Virus record (IMG/VR): IMGVR_UViG_3300008262_004551
Location: 1-44,794 of that record
Source: a virus
DNA: 44,794 nt
Reading direction: 5' to 3' (one strand)
Position numbers and translations under genes: made by a program. The notes under the pieces were generated by a model. It worked only from the letters and a program-made list of their open reading frames with translations. It ran no database searches and had not been told where the DNA came from. Each line of letters opens with the position of its first letter. The first letter of the stretch is position 1. Shown piece by piece: positions 1-8,514 of this stretch.

Positions 1-49
1 TTAAAAATTGTCAAGTTATTTTTTAAGCAATATACAAAATAATCTTCTG

Positions 50-589
50 TCATTTATCAGAAATTATAGCATCAATTATAATTTCTTCAACTATTTCAGT
101 TGGTAATACGAGATTTGTTTCGGCTAAAATGTTTTTAAATTCTTTTAAATTATTAATTAATTGTTTTTTACATTCGATAGCTTTTACTAATTGTTCAGTA
201 TTTAAATTTTTATATGTAGGTTTTTCCGATATACTAAGAGCTTCTAACAAAGGTTCTCCTATATTCATAATAATAGAAGAAATTCTTTTATAAAATCTGT
301 CTAATTTTGATGTATATGTAAAATTATTCTTCTTTTGTAATTTTTCTGATATATAACTCAATAAAACCGTACTTTCGGCTTGTTCTGTATATCTATTTAA
401 ATATTCTGGACTTTTTACGTGATTTTTACTGTATGGGTTGAAATAACATCCACTACCAACTGATTTAGAACCACAATACATACAAGAAGTTGGATCTCCT
501 GTATGAACATGAACTTTGTTAGGAGAAAACAAACAAGTTTTCCCATAACTAGTAGAACCGCAATATACACATTCTGTTTTATTTTTCAT
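50..589 (-). CDS. Tandem zinc-knuckle protein of unknown function
   Basis: The protein has 179 residues. The N-terminal third holds two copies of a C-x2-C-G-S-x6-C-x(7-8)-H unit: Cys7, Cys10, Cys19 and His27 in the first, Cys36, Cys39, Cys48 and His57 in the second. Each unit also carries a shared F-x-P/F-N-P stretch between the last Cys and the His, so this looks like a duplicated small zinc-binding module. The rest is charged and helical with no recognised domain. The start codon overlaps the end of the upstream nuclease gene by 11 nt, so the two are probably cotranscribed. A role in binding nucleic acid or another protein is possible, but nothing in the sequence settles it. The gene ends 49 nt from the window edge, and those 49 nt hold nothing recognisable. 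Confidence 0.75.
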   Translation of the reverse strand: MKNKTECVYCGSTSYGKTCLFSPNKVHVHTGDPTSCMYCGSKSVGSGCYFNPYSKNHVKSPEYLNRYTEQAESTVLLSYISEKLQKKNNFTYTSKLDRFYKRISSIIMNIGEPLLEALSISEKPTYKNLNTEQLVKAIECKKQLINNLKEFKNILAETNLVLPTEIVEEIIIDAIISDK

Positions 590-1070
590 ACAATTTATTT
601 TTGTTTTTATCTAAGAACTCCTCAACTGATTGAATTAAATATTGATCTTTGTATATAAAATAATTTTCTTTTTGCATTTGGTTTGCAAAAAGATTTATGT
701 CATAAACAACAAAAATACCTTTATTATTTATCTTAAAGAATAGTAACCATTTTTGTTTTTTTGTTTCACATGATTGTTTTATCCAACCATCTAACAATGA
801 ATTTTTACCTACAAATAAAGAATTAAATGAAAAGTCTTTATATGATTTGCATTCCATAGATATATGACTCAACTCTTTTGGTACTATAATATCTCCATCA
901 GCAAGAAGACGTTGTTCTTCTGTTAATTTATCATATCTATGAATATTTAATCCACCAACAAATGCTCCAGAATTTGGAATTCTTTGGAAGTTTAATCCAA
1001 AGCAATTACTTAGTATTTCACAGATTTGTCTTTCGAATGCTTTTCCTTTGTTTTTGTTTTTGTTTGCCAT
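579..1070 (-). CDS. Putative PD-(D/E)XK nuclease (Holliday-resolvase-like)
   Basis: A 163-residue protein with the order of conserved residues seen in PD-(D/E)XK nucleases: KGKAFERQI near the N-terminus supplies an early Glu, DGDIIVPKE near residues 58-66 supplies the metal-binding Asp, and MECKSYKDF near residues 72-80 supplies the E-x-K pair. A GAFVGG loop precedes the core. Phage relatives with this layout are usually annotated as endonucleases or Holliday junction resolvases, which would suit processing of recombination intermediates next to uvsY and uvsW; the exact substrate is inferred. The N-terminus (NKNKNKGKA) is lysine-rich. The gene starts inside the 3' end of the upstream small gene (53 nt overlap). 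Confidence 0.7.
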   Translation of the reverse strand: MANKNKNKGKAFERQICEILSNCFGLNFQRIPNSGAFVGGLNIHRYDKLTEEQRLLADGDIIVPKELSHISMECKSYKDFSFNSLFVGKNSLLDGWIKQSCETKKQKWLLFFKINNKGIFVVYDINLFANQMQKENYFIYKDQYLIQSVEEFLDKNKNKLYEK

Positions 1071-1284
1071 GTTTTTTTGTTTTCCTTTGAGTAATTAGTT
1101 CTGGAAACGTTCTTTTCTGCATAGGAAAATTATTATTTGGTATAATATTTGATCCAGTAGCATATGAATCTGTGTTATTTAATTGATTACCTGTATCTAT
1201 AGAAGGTCCAGACATTGAACCATATACACCAGCCCATTCCATTTCTTCTATAACTTTTAAAATTATTTGTTGTAATTTATTCAT
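1018..1284 (-). CDS. Small basic protein, unknown
   Basis: An 88-residue product with an amphipathic N-terminal helix, a Gly/Ser/Asn-rich middle (YATGSNIIP region) and a very basic C-terminal tail (about residues 66-86). The 3' end overlaps the nuclease gene by 53 nt, and the basic tail is encoded in that overlap, so the tail may be partly a by-product of overlap. A near-consensus late promoter lies just upstream, pointing to late expression and perhaps a virion or DNA-associated role. I do not recognise the family. Confidence 0.6.
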   Translation of the reverse strand: MNKLQQIILKVIEEMEWAGVYGSMSGPSIDTGNQLNNTDSYATGSNIIPNNNFPMQKRTFPELITQRKTKKHGKQKQKQRKSIRKTNL

Positions 1285-1298
1285 ACTATGTTATTATT

Positions 1299-1306
1299 TA
1301 TTTATG
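1299..1306 (-). promoter_or_regulatory. Candidate T4-type late promoter core
   Basis: Read on the minus strand this is CATAAATA, one mismatch from the T4 late core TATAAATA, about 15 nt before the start codon at 1284. The same spacing is seen in front of other late genes here. It overlaps the start of uvsY on the other strand. Gene 55, the late sigma factor, is in this window. Confidence 0.45.
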
Positions 1307-1699
1307 AAAAATACGTTCGAAGATTATGAAAAAGAGATAATAATCGATACAAGTATTGATGAATTAAATATTTTAGAAAAACAACTAAAATTACCCACAA
1401 TAAAACACAAATGGGTTTTTAGATTAATCTCTTATAAAAGAGAACTTAATCGTTTAAATAAAAAAAGAAAAGAAATAAAAGAAACTGTTATTTCAAAATT
1501 GGAAAATATTCCAAAAGGAATACCTAAAAAAATACTTGATTCAAAAATTGAATCAAGTGATCAAATTCAGTCAATAGACGATCAAATTCAAGAAATTTCT
1601 ATTATGATAGAATATTTAGAAAAGGTTGAATTAATTTTAAAGTCAATGAGTTATGACATTAAAAACATAATAGATATTAATAGGTTAGAAACAACATGA
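1304..1699 (+). CDS. uvsY: UvsY-like recombination mediator
   Basis: 131 residues, close to T4 UvsY (137). UvsY loads UvsX recombinase onto gp32-coated single-stranded DNA. The pattern fits: an acidic N-terminus with an I-I-D-T-S motif, then a basic helical segment (KHKWVFRLISYKRELNRLNKKRKE) shown here only by its core LISYKRELNRL, a central linker, and a C-terminal helical part ending SYDIKNIIDINRLE, which resembles the UvsY C-terminus. Sequence identity is low, so the call rests on length, pattern and position directly before uvsW, the same neighbour as in T4. The stop overlaps the uvsW start as ATGA. Positions 1534-1558 form a perfect 11-bp inverted repeat with a 3-nt loop inside the gene, without a following T run. 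Confidence 0.72.
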   Translation: MKNTFEDYEKEIIIDTSIDELNILEKQLKLPTIKHKWVFRLISYKRELNRLNKKRKEIKETVISKLENIPKGIPKKILDSKIESSDQIQSIDDQIQEISIMIEYLEKVELILKSMSYDIKNIIDINRLETT

Positions 1700-3123
1700 T
1701 AAAAATATCTTTTAGTGGAAAAAAACAAAACATCCTTCAGTTAGAAGGAGACTCGTCTTTTATTTCTCTGATAAGAGAAAACTTTTCTATACCAAATCCA
1801 GCATATAGAAGAAATTCACCATTTTCTCAACCTAGACTTTATTGTATAACACCATCAGGGAAATTTGAGATAGGGTTGTTGCAAGAAATAACAAATTTTA
1901 CATTAAAAAAAGGAGTTTTATCTGTTATAGATGAAGAAATTAAAAAAATATATAAACCGACTAATTTTTCCAATGAAATTGAAATTGAACCACTTTCACT
2001 AAAATATAGAGATTACCAAGAATCTTGTATAAAAAATAACCTCTTACAAGGAAGAGGTGTAACAATTCTTCCTACAGCTGGTGGAAAGACTTATGTAATG
2101 GCTGGATTAATACATAACATTAAAAAACTTTTAAATAGAGATGATTTTAAAAGTTTAATTATAGTTCCATCTATTCAATTAGTAGAACAGACATATAAAG
2201 ATTTTTTAGATTACGGACTTACTGACATTACAAAATGGTCTGGTAAAAATAAACCAGATTTTAATAATTCAAAAATAATAATAGCAGGAACACAAATACT
2301 TTTAAGTAAAAGTACTGATTTATCTATTTTAGCTAATATTGATTTGTTTTTGTGTGATGAAGTTCATGGAATAAGAAAAAATAACAATATTAATAAAATT
2401 TTCACTCTTTTAAAAACACCATATACTTTTGGTTTTACAGGAACCATGCCACCTTCACTCATAGATCAATGGAATATATTAGGAAAATTTGGACCTGTTA
2501 ATTATGAAGAAAAAACAATAAATTTAGAAAAAAAAGAATATATATCATCATTTCGAATTGTTATTTTAAAAATAAAACATAGAAATATACCAGCATCTAT
2601 TGTATCATTAGATAGATCGATGGAATCTTACAAAAAAGAATTAGAGTTCTTGTTACAAAACAAAGAAAGAAATGATATTATTTGTAATTTATCAGAAAAA
2701 TTAACATATAATACGATTATCATGGTTGACCGAATCGATCATGGTGATGTTTTATTTAATTTATTAGAAAAACAAAGTAATAAAAAAATATACTTCATTC
2801 AAGGATCTACTGAAATAGATGAAAGAGAAAAAATAAGAGCTTTGATGAGCAATAATAATGATGTTGTTGTTGTTGCTATGTCGAAAATATTTAGCACAGG
2901 AATTAACATCCCTAACTTACATAATATTATATTTGCTTCTGCTGGAAAAGCTAAAATAAAGATAATGCAATCAATAGGCAGAGCACTTAGATTGCATTCC
3001 AATAAGAAAATAGCAAATATTTTTGATATATCAGATAATACTAGATACGCATCAAAACATTTACAAGAAAGAAAAAAAATATATGAAACCGAAAAATACA
3101 AAATCATTGAAAAGGAAATCTAA
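1696..3123 (+). CDS. uvsW: UvsW-like superfamily 2 DNA/RNA helicase
   Basis: 475 residues; T4 UvsW has about 500. UvsW unwinds branched DNA and R-loops and helps switch replication from origin-dependent to recombination-dependent mode. Helicase motifs appear in order: YRDYQESCI (Q-like region, about residue 107), Walker A LPTAGGKTYV (about 122-131), DEVHG Walker B (about 221-225), FGFTGTMP (motif III, about 250), and QSIGRALRLH (motif VI, about 426-435). An N-terminal domain of about 100 residues precedes the core, as in T4 UvsW. The gene starts by ATGA overlap with uvsY and runs 41 nt into gene 55. Confidence 0.9.
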   Translation: MIKISFSGKKQNILQLEGDSSFISLIRENFSIPNPAYRRNSPFSQPRLYCITPSGKFEIGLLQEITNFTLKKGVLSVIDEEIKKIYKPTNFSNEIEIEPLSLKYRDYQESCIKNNLLQGRGVTILPTAGGKTYVMAGLIHNIKKLLNRDDFKSLIIVPSIQLVEQTYKDFLDYGLTDITKWSGKNKPDFNNSKIIIAGTQILLSKSTDLSILANIDLFLCDEVHGIRKNNNINKIFTLLKTPYTFGFTGTMPPSLIDQWNILGKFGPVNYEEKTINLEKKEYISSFRIVILKIKHRNIPASIVSLDRSMESYKKELEFLLQNKERNDIICNLSEKLTYNTIIMVDRIDHGDVLFNLLEKQSNKKIYFIQGSTEIDEREKIRALMSNNNDVVVVAMSKIFSTGINIPNLHNIIFASAGKAKIKIMQSIGRALRLHSNKKIANIFDISDNTRYASKHLQERKKIYETEKYKIIEKEI

Positions 3124-3682
3124 AGATTTCGAAGAAGGTGATTATATACCTATTTATAATGAAGAAAATGAATTTATAACTGATGAACCAGATTCAATTG
3201 ATGATGATGATTTAGAATTTGATACAGAACTTTATTCTAGAAAAAAACCAAAAGTACCAAAAGAAAAATTCTATGTTGATCCTAAAAAGTTTGATGATGA
3301 AATTGTAAAATATTATGAAACTGATGTTATTTCTAATGAATTAGCCGAGATGATTAGTAAAATATCTAACAAATTAAGTTTTGCTGGAAATTTTTCTGGA
3401 TATACTTATAGAGAAGAAATGGTAGGCGATGGAATAGTTAGAATGTTCAAAGCATTGATATCAAAGAAATATAACAGAGAAAAAGGAACTAATCCATTTT
3501 CATATTTTACAAGAATAGCATTTAATGCATTTAGAAACAGAATTAAAAAAGAAAAAACTATTCATGATGCACATGAGAGATATCAACAAGAATATATGAT
3601 AATGACCGAAGGTTTTGCAAACCTTCTTAAAAATAATCAAACAAAAATAACAAAAGATAACGAAAACATAATAGATGATTAA
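3083..3682 (+). CDS. 55: Late-transcription sigma factor gp55
   Basis: The protein is 199 residues from the ATG at 3083, which follows an A-rich leader inside the end of uvsW; an upstream ATG at 3023 would add residues that only mirror the uvsW frame. gp55 directs host RNA polymerase to TATAAATA late promoters. The core is recognisable: NFSGYTYREEMVGDGIVRM followed by NPFSYFTRIAFNAFRNRIKK, both close to the T4 protein's sigma-2-like region. Odd points are an acidic N-terminal extension (about residues 15-55) and a C-terminus ending NENIIDD, with no copy of the LDFLYE-type clamp-binding tail of T4 gp55. The stop overlaps the start of gene 47. Confidence 0.88.
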   Translation: MKPKNTKSLKRKSKDFEEGDYIPIYNEENEFITDEPDSIDDDDLEFDTELYSRKKPKVPKEKFYVDPKKFDDEIVKYYETDVISNELAEMISKISNKLSFAGNFSGYTYREEMVGDGIVRMFKALISKKYNREKGTNPFSYFTRIAFNAFRNRIKKEKTIHDAHERYQQEYMIMTEGFANLLKNNQTKITKDNENIIDD

Positions 3683-4712
3683 TGTTTTAGATTCAAAAGT
3701 TGGATGTTTTTCAGATGTTCATATTGGTCTTTATCAGGACAGTCCAGTGTGGCATGATATATGTTTAGACTTTGCAAAAAACGTTTCTTCTTTTTATAAA
3801 AAAAATAAAATAAAACACATAATAATACCTGGAGATATATTTCATAATAGATCAGAAATATCTGTAAAAACAATACATACTGCTAAACTATTTTTTGATT
3901 ATTTTAAAGATTTTCATATTATTATATCAGCAGGAAATCATGATTCTTTTTTTAAAGAAAGATCCGATATAAATTCTATTAGTATTTTTGATGGATGGTC
4001 AAATATATCAATTGTTGATTTAAAACCATTGATATTAAATACAGAAGATAACAAAAAAAGTGTTTCATTTATTCCTTGGGGAACTTCTTGTTCAGACATT
4101 CCAAAAACAGATATATGTTTTGGCCATTTTGAGATAAACACGTTTTACATGAATACATATAAATCATGCGAAAAAGGAGAAGAATCAAAAAACTTATTAG
4201 AAAAAAGTAAATTCATAATATCTGGTCATTTTCATAAAAAGGACCATAGAAAATATAGCAATGGTCAAATATTATATGTAGGAAGTCCATATCAACATAA
4301 TTTTGGTGATTATGGTGATGATAGAGGTTTTTATATTATAGATTTAAATAAAGATAATTTTGAATTTTATAAAAACGATTTTTCTCCAAAGTTTGTAAAA
4401 TTAGATTCTACTTCTATGGATAAAGATAACATAGAAAATGATATTAAAAACAATTTTATATCATTAACATTAAATTCAAACGAGAGTGAACAAAAAATAA
4501 ACAATATTTTAAATAAAATACATTCATTCAAACCAAATAATATAAAAACAGAATATATCGATGTTACAGAAGTTAAAAATAACAATGAAAATCAATATGA
4601 TTCTGTTGACATACTCAAAAATATATATGATTATGTAGAAACATTGGATATTGACTGTAAAGAAGAAGTCGTTAATTATTTAACAGAAACATACAATAAA
4701 ACAAACAAATGA
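3675..4712 (+). CDS. 47: Recombination nuclease subunit gp47 (SbcD/Mre11-like)
   Basis: 345 residues, matching T4 gp47 (339). It is the metallophosphoesterase subunit that with gp46 resects DNA ends for recombination-dependent replication. Motifs: CFSDVHIGLY (Asp14, His16), IIPGDIFHNR (Asp54), SAGNHDSF (Asn88, His89, Asp90), a single His in CFGHFEIN (about 155) and ISGHFHKKD (about 183-186). All expected metal ligands appear intact. The start overlaps gene 55 by 8 nt. The stop overlaps the next gene as ATGA, yet that gene is a glycosyltransferase and the partner gene 46 begins only 9.2 kb further on. Confidence 0.93.
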   Translation: MINVLDSKVGCFSDVHIGLYQDSPVWHDICLDFAKNVSSFYKKNKIKHIIIPGDIFHNRSEISVKTIHTAKLFFDYFKDFHIIISAGNHDSFFKERSDINSISIFDGWSNISIVDLKPLILNTEDNKKSVSFIPWGTSCSDIPKTDICFGHFEINTFYMNTYKSCEKGEESKNLLEKSKFIISGHFHKKDHRKYSNGQILYVGSPYQHNFGDYGDDRGFYIIDLNKDNFEFYKNDFSPKFVKLDSTSMDKDNIENDIKNNFISLTLNSNESEQKINNILNKIHSFKPNNIKTEYIDVTEVKNNNENQYDSVDILKNIYDYVETLDIDCKEEVVNYLTETYNKTNK

Positions 4713-5458
4713 AAACAGGAATAGGAATATTAGATCTATATGATGATGATAGTTTAAAAGAATGTTTAAAAAACATTCCAGATAATTGTCACTTAACAGT
4801 AGTCAGTAACAGAAAAAATGGTTATAAAGACGAGAAAATAAATTCTTATATAAAAGTAGAAGATGTCTCGCTTGCTCATATGAGAAATTTAGTTTTACAT
4901 GATTTCAGAATACAAAATCTTGATTACTATTTTATTTTACATTCTGATCAAATTTTAAAAGATTCAAACATTTTTGAAAATACAATAAATTTATCAAAAA
5001 TATTTGGTACATGGTTTTTAACAGGACATGTTGATGATAAAACATTGGATATAGAAGATGATTCTGGTGTTGCTTTAAAACTATCAACAAAATTAAATAC
5101 AAAGTTTTTATTTACATTTAAAGGAATAATAAAAAACAATGGTTTCTTCGATGAAAGATACATAAACTCACATGATTTAGATGTTATTGATTATATCATT
5201 AGACTAAAACAAAAAAAATTATATGTTTCTGATGGTTTTTATCCAACAATTTCAACAGAAATTAAAGAAAACAAAAAAACAATAGAAAATTCATACATTC
5301 AAGACTATCCTAGTGAAGAATTATCTGTAAGGCACTCATATGGTTATTTCATGCACAAAAACCACTATATTCCAAACCACAGTGACCCAAAACCAAAACC
5401 ACAAGACGAAGTTTTAACTTCTGTTGAGTTTTTACAACAAAATTATGCAAAAAAATAA
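4709..5458 (+). CDS. GT-A-fold glycosyltransferase-like protein
   Basis: 249 residues. The order of elements fits a GT-A nucleotide-sugar-dependent transferase: an N-terminal beta-alpha start (GIGILDLYDD), then SLAHMRNLVLHDF where GT2 proteins place the A-R-N-x-G segment, then FILHSDQIL at the position of the D-x-D metal site (about residue 74-82, with a single clear Asp), then GFFDERYINSHDLDVIDYIIR where GT2 enzymes bind acceptor. The last 35 residues resemble the end of the next gene product (a Y-x-H/K, P-rich, Y-x-KK ending), suggesting tandem duplication. First gene of the glycan block; translationally coupled to gene 47 by an ATGA overlap. Donor and acceptor are unknown. Confidence 0.6.
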   Translation: MKTGIGILDLYDDDSLKECLKNIPDNCHLTVVSNRKNGYKDEKINSYIKVEDVSLAHMRNLVLHDFRIQNLDYYFILHSDQILKDSNIFENTINLSKIFGTWFLTGHVDDKTLDIEDDSGVALKLSTKLNTKFLFTFKGIIKNNGFFDERYINSHDLDVIDYIIRLKQKKLYVSDGFYPTISTEIKENKKTIENSYIQDYPSEELSVRHSYGYFMHKNHYIPNHSDPKPKPQDEVLTSVEFLQQNYAKK

Positions 5459-6308
5459 AATTGGTATAGGAATAATAACATGCAATAGACCAGATTATTT
5501 TAAGGAATGTCTTAAAAGCATCGATTATTCTTTAATTGATACTTTGGTTGTTGTAAATGACGGAAATGACCTGGATTCTGATACAAAAGAATACATTAAA
5601 TCTAAAAACATACATTATATATTAAACGAAAAAAACTTAGGTGTTAGTAAAACTAAAAACAAAGCACTAAAATATTTAATGAATAGTGATTGTGAACATA
5701 TTTTTCTCTTAGAGGACGATTGTGTTATAAAAAACAATGAAATATGGAAAAAATATATTGATGCTTACGAAACAACAGGAATTCCTCACTTTAACTATGG
5801 TCCAGCTAGTCCTTGGAATAGAAAACAAGATGATCCAACACTCATAGGTGATTTATCTAGAAGAAAAGACGCAAAACAAAACACAGAACCAAATCCTAGA
5901 TTAAAAATAGAACACAAGAATGGAATAACACTTTGTTTTTATGAACATATCGTAGCAATGTTTACTTATTTTCATAGATCTATAATAGAAAGGGTTGGTT
6001 ATTTAGATGAAACATTTTATAATGCATGGGAACATGTAGAACACACATATAGAATAATAAAAGCTGGTTTATATTCTCCATTTTGGTATTTTGCAGATAT
6101 AGAAAAAAGTGAAGATTATATAAAAGAAGCAGAAAATGAAAAGGCAAATACTTCTTTAGCTTCCAATGAAGAAAAATTTATGAAACAAGTCGTTGATGGA
6201 CTTCAACATTTTTATAAATTACATAACACAGTACCATCACAGATACAACCACCAACAAAACAACAAGTTATTGATGTTATAAAAGACATATATAACAAAA
6301 AACAATAA
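5445..6308 (+). CDS. Family 2-type glycosyltransferase
   Basis: 287 residues from the ATG at 5445; a TTG seven codons upstream is also open, but the ATG lies in the usual overlap (14 nt with the preceding gene). Clear GT2 start KIGIGIITCNRPDYFKECL, then VVNDGNDL, then NLGVSKTKNKALKYL, then LLEDDCVI as the acidic metal site (about residues 92-95), then GYLDETFYNAWEHVEHTYRI for the catalytic-base region. The family transfers a sugar from a nucleotide donor onto a glycan or other acceptor. Its C-terminal tail resembles that of the preceding gene product. Position inside a cotranscribed glycan block supports the role; sugar specificity cannot be read. Confidence 0.82.
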   Translation: MQKNKIGIGIITCNRPDYFKECLKSIDYSLIDTLVVVNDGNDLDSDTKEYIKSKNIHYILNEKNLGVSKTKNKALKYLMNSDCEHIFLLEDDCVIKNNEIWKKYIDAYETTGIPHFNYGPASPWNRKQDDPTLIGDLSRRKDAKQNTEPNPRLKIEHKNGITLCFYEHIVAMFTYFHRSIIERVGYLDETFYNAWEHVEHTYRIIKAGLYSPFWYFADIEKSEDYIKEAENEKANTSLASNEEKFMKQVVDGLQHFYKLHNTVPSQIQPPTKQQVIDVIKDIYNKKQ

Positions 6309-6312
6309 ATTT

Positions 6313-6879
6313 ATGCAACATATATATCAAAACATAGATGGATGGTTTTCTTTTCCTGGTTTATACTCAAATGTAGTAAAACTTTTTCCAGAAAACTCTC
6401 ATTTTGTAGAAATAGGAACATGGTATGGTAGAAGTGCTGCTTATATGGCAGTAGAAATAGCAAATTCCAATAAAAAAATTAAATTTGACTGTGTTGATAC
6501 TTGGGTAGGAAGTGATGAAGAAATTCATAAAAAAGAATTAGATGTTATAAACAATACTTTATATGAAAAATTTTTATCAAATATAGAACCTGTTAAAAAT
6601 TACATAAATCCAGTAAGAATGGAATCTCTAAAAGCGGTAGAATTATATAAAAATAATAGTTTAGATTTTGTTTTTGTAGATGCATCACATGATTATGAAA
6701 ACGTAAAAAAAGACATAGAAGCATGGTATCCTAAAGTTAAAAGCGGAGGAATACTGGCTGGACATGATTATGTTGATGTATGGAAAGGAGTCATACAAGC
6801 AGTTGATGAATTTTTAGAAAAAGAAAATTATAAATTAAATATAAAATCCGAGTTTTGTTGGGGTATTGTTAAAAGATAA
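6313..6879 (+). CDS. Class I SAM-dependent methyltransferase
   Basis: 188 residues. The glycine motif FVEIGTWYGRSAAYMA (about residues 31-46) is the SAM-binding motif I; CVDTWVGSD follows as the acidic loop after strand 2; LDFVFVDASHDYENVKKDI is motif IV with the HDYE ending typical of the Methyltransf_24 group, and SGGILAGHDYVDVWKGV completes the core. In glycan loci this type methylates sugars, and an O-methylated glycan is the natural inference from the flanking transferases. Starts 4 nt after the preceding stop and is followed at 1 nt by the next start, so it is in the same operon. Confidence 0.8.
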   Translation: MQHIYQNIDGWFSFPGLYSNVVKLFPENSHFVEIGTWYGRSAAYMAVEIANSNKKIKFDCVDTWVGSDEEIHKKELDVINNTLYEKFLSNIEPVKNYINPVRMESLKAVELYKNNSLDFVFVDASHDYENVKKDIEAWYPKVKSGGILAGHDYVDVWKGVIQAVDEFLEKENYKLNIKSEFCWGIVKR

Positions 6880-6880
6880 T

Positions 6881-7699
6881 ATGTCTAAAAATATAACATT
6901 TGTAACTCATTTAAGATATGATAGTCCAGACAGGCTAGATAATCTACAAACAGTAATAGATTATTATGGATATTACTTACCGGAAAGTAAGTTTATATTC
7001 GTAGAAGACGATATTGAACATAATAAGTCATTCGATTCAATTAAATGGAAAAAAGGAACTTCTTTTTATTTTTTAAAAAACGAAGGCGTTTATCATAGAA
7101 CCAAATCTTTAAACTATGGAATGAAACAAGCAAATACACCTGTGGTTGTTTCGTTAGACACCGACTGTATTGTTCCAATAGAATCAATAAAGACGTGTGA
7201 AGACAATCTTTTAACAGAAAGTGTGGTTGCATGGCCTTATAATGGATATTTTATTGATACTGATTACAATTTAAAAAAACAATTTATAGAAAATAATTTG
7301 AATTATAATATTTTCTTAAAAAGATTAGATGGTAAGTTAGAAATGTCTCTATCATCAATATATAATAACTGTTCTGTCAGATGTACAAACAAAGAACATC
7401 TTGGAACTGGTGGTATTGTAATGTTTAATAAAGATTCTTTTTTAAAATATGGTGGATATAACGAAAATTTTATAGGTTGGGGATGTGAAGATAATGAAAT
7501 AGTAGACAGAATGAATATATTAGAACAAAAAACATTCAGAGACACAAGAAAAGAATCTATATGCTTTCATTTGATACATTCAAACGCACAAAGAACAGAA
7601 AATCCATATTTTTTAAAAAATTCAAATATTCAACAAATTATAAAAAAAATGAATAAACAACAACTTTTACAACACATATCTACTTGGAATAATATATGA
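6881..7699 (+). CDS. GT-A glycosyltransferase, galactosyltransferase-like (GT7-type C domain)
   Basis: 272 residues from the ATG at 6881, one nt after the preceding stop; a TTG at 6866 would overlap but is less likely. Features: ITFVTHLRYDSPDRLDNL N-terminal strand, FVEDD, SLNYGMKQANTPVVVSLDTDCI containing a D-T-D metal site (about residues 90-92), and GGIVMFNKDSFLKYGGYNE followed by GWGCEDNEIVDRM. That G-W-G-x-E-D-x-E motif is characteristic of the beta-1,4-galactosyltransferase C-terminal domain and the related chondroitin polymerase type. Galactose or GalNAc transfer is plausible, not proved. The stop overlaps the fucosyltransferase start by ATGA. Confidence 0.78.
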   Translation: MSKNITFVTHLRYDSPDRLDNLQTVIDYYGYYLPESKFIFVEDDIEHNKSFDSIKWKKGTSFYFLKNEGVYHRTKSLNYGMKQANTPVVVSLDTDCIVPIESIKTCEDNLLTESVVAWPYNGYFIDTDYNLKKQFIENNLNYNIFLKRLDGKLEMSLSSIYNNCSVRCTNKEHLGTGGIVMFNKDSFLKYGGYNENFIGWGCEDNEIVDRMNILEQKTFRDTRKESICFHLIHSNAQRTENPYFLKNSNIQQIIKKMNKQQLLQHISTWNNI

Positions 7700-8514
7700 T
7701 AACAAATACAAATTTAGGAAAACATGGTGAATTTGGAAATCAATTATTTCAAATTTCTGCTGTTATAGGATGCGCATTAAAAAATAATACTGATTTTAAC
7801 TTTTTTAAATGGAAAGGTCTTATTTCAAATACAGAATATTCTAAATTTTTTAAAAATCCAATACCAGAAACTTTAGAAAAAAATATAAGTTTTAAATTTT
7901 ATTCAGAACCTAATTTTTATTATAACGAAATACCATATATAGAAAGTTTAAATTTAGATTTATTTGGATATTTTCAAAGTGAAAAATATTTTTCTCATTG
8001 TAAAAAAGAAATTAAAAATTACTTTAAACCATCTAATCTAATATTAGATAAAATTAAAAACTTAGATTATAAAAATACTGTTTGTATACAACTTAGGTTT
8101 TATGATAGTTCAAGACAATATGGTTTTAATCATATAAAAAATGACCCAGTTTTATATGGAGATACATATTATACAGTAGAAGATAATATTCCTTTTTTGA
8201 AAAACGCAATAAATTTTTTTGGGAAAAATAAAAACTATTTTGTAACAACAAATAACTTTAATAAAGCAAAAGAAATGTTTTCAATTTATCCTAATTTTTA
8301 TTTTTTAGAAAAATATACATATCTCGAACAATTTTTTATTCAAACAATGTGTGAGCATAATATTATTACCAATTCATCTTTTGGATGGTGGGGTGCTTGG
8401 TTGAATCAGAACCCAAACAATATTGTATTTGCACCATCAAATTGGTTTAAACCAAACTATAAAAATAAAGAAGCTACTAAAGATTTATACCCCAATGAAT
8501 GGAGGGTTTTATAA
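7696..8514 (+). CDS. GT11 alpha-1,2-fucosyltransferase-like protein
   Basis: 272 residues, within the usual GT11 range. The N-terminal GEFGNQLFQISAVIGCAL matches the G-x-x-G-N-Q-x-F-Q signature of the family. VCIQLRFYDSSRQYG (about residues 129-143) sits where GT11 enzymes have the H-x-R-R-x-D-Y donor-binding motif, keeping Arg and Asp but not His. The C-terminal NSSFGWWGAWLNQNPNNIV, followed by APSNWF, is the other strong family signature. GT11 enzymes use GDP-fucose and add alpha-1,2-fucose to galactose, the step that makes H-type structures. No GDP-fucose synthesis gene is visible here, so donor would come from the host or from genes elsewhere. The stop overlaps the next ATG as TAATG. Confidence 0.87.
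   Translation: MITNTNLGKHGEFGNQLFQISAVIGCALKNNTDFNFFKWKGLISNTEYSKFFKNPIPETLEKNISFKFYSEPNFYYNEIPYIESLNLDLFGYFQSEKYFSHCKKEIKNYFKPSNLILDKIKNLDYKNTVCIQLRFYDSSRQYGFNHIKNDPVLYGDTYYTVEDNIPFLKNAINFFGKNKNYFVTTNNFNKAKEMFSIYPNFYFLEKYTYLEQFFIQTMCEHNIITNSSFGWWGAWLNQNPNNIVFAPSNWFKPNYKNKEATKDLYPNEWRVL

Noticed and set aside
1-49. End of another gene at the left edge
   Set aside because: Frames on both strands meet stops within a few codons; nothing can be supported.
3023-3082. Longer N-terminus for gp55
   Set aside because: The extra 20 codons mirror the uvsW frame, and the ATG at 3083 has the better leader; gp55 similarity starts well after it.
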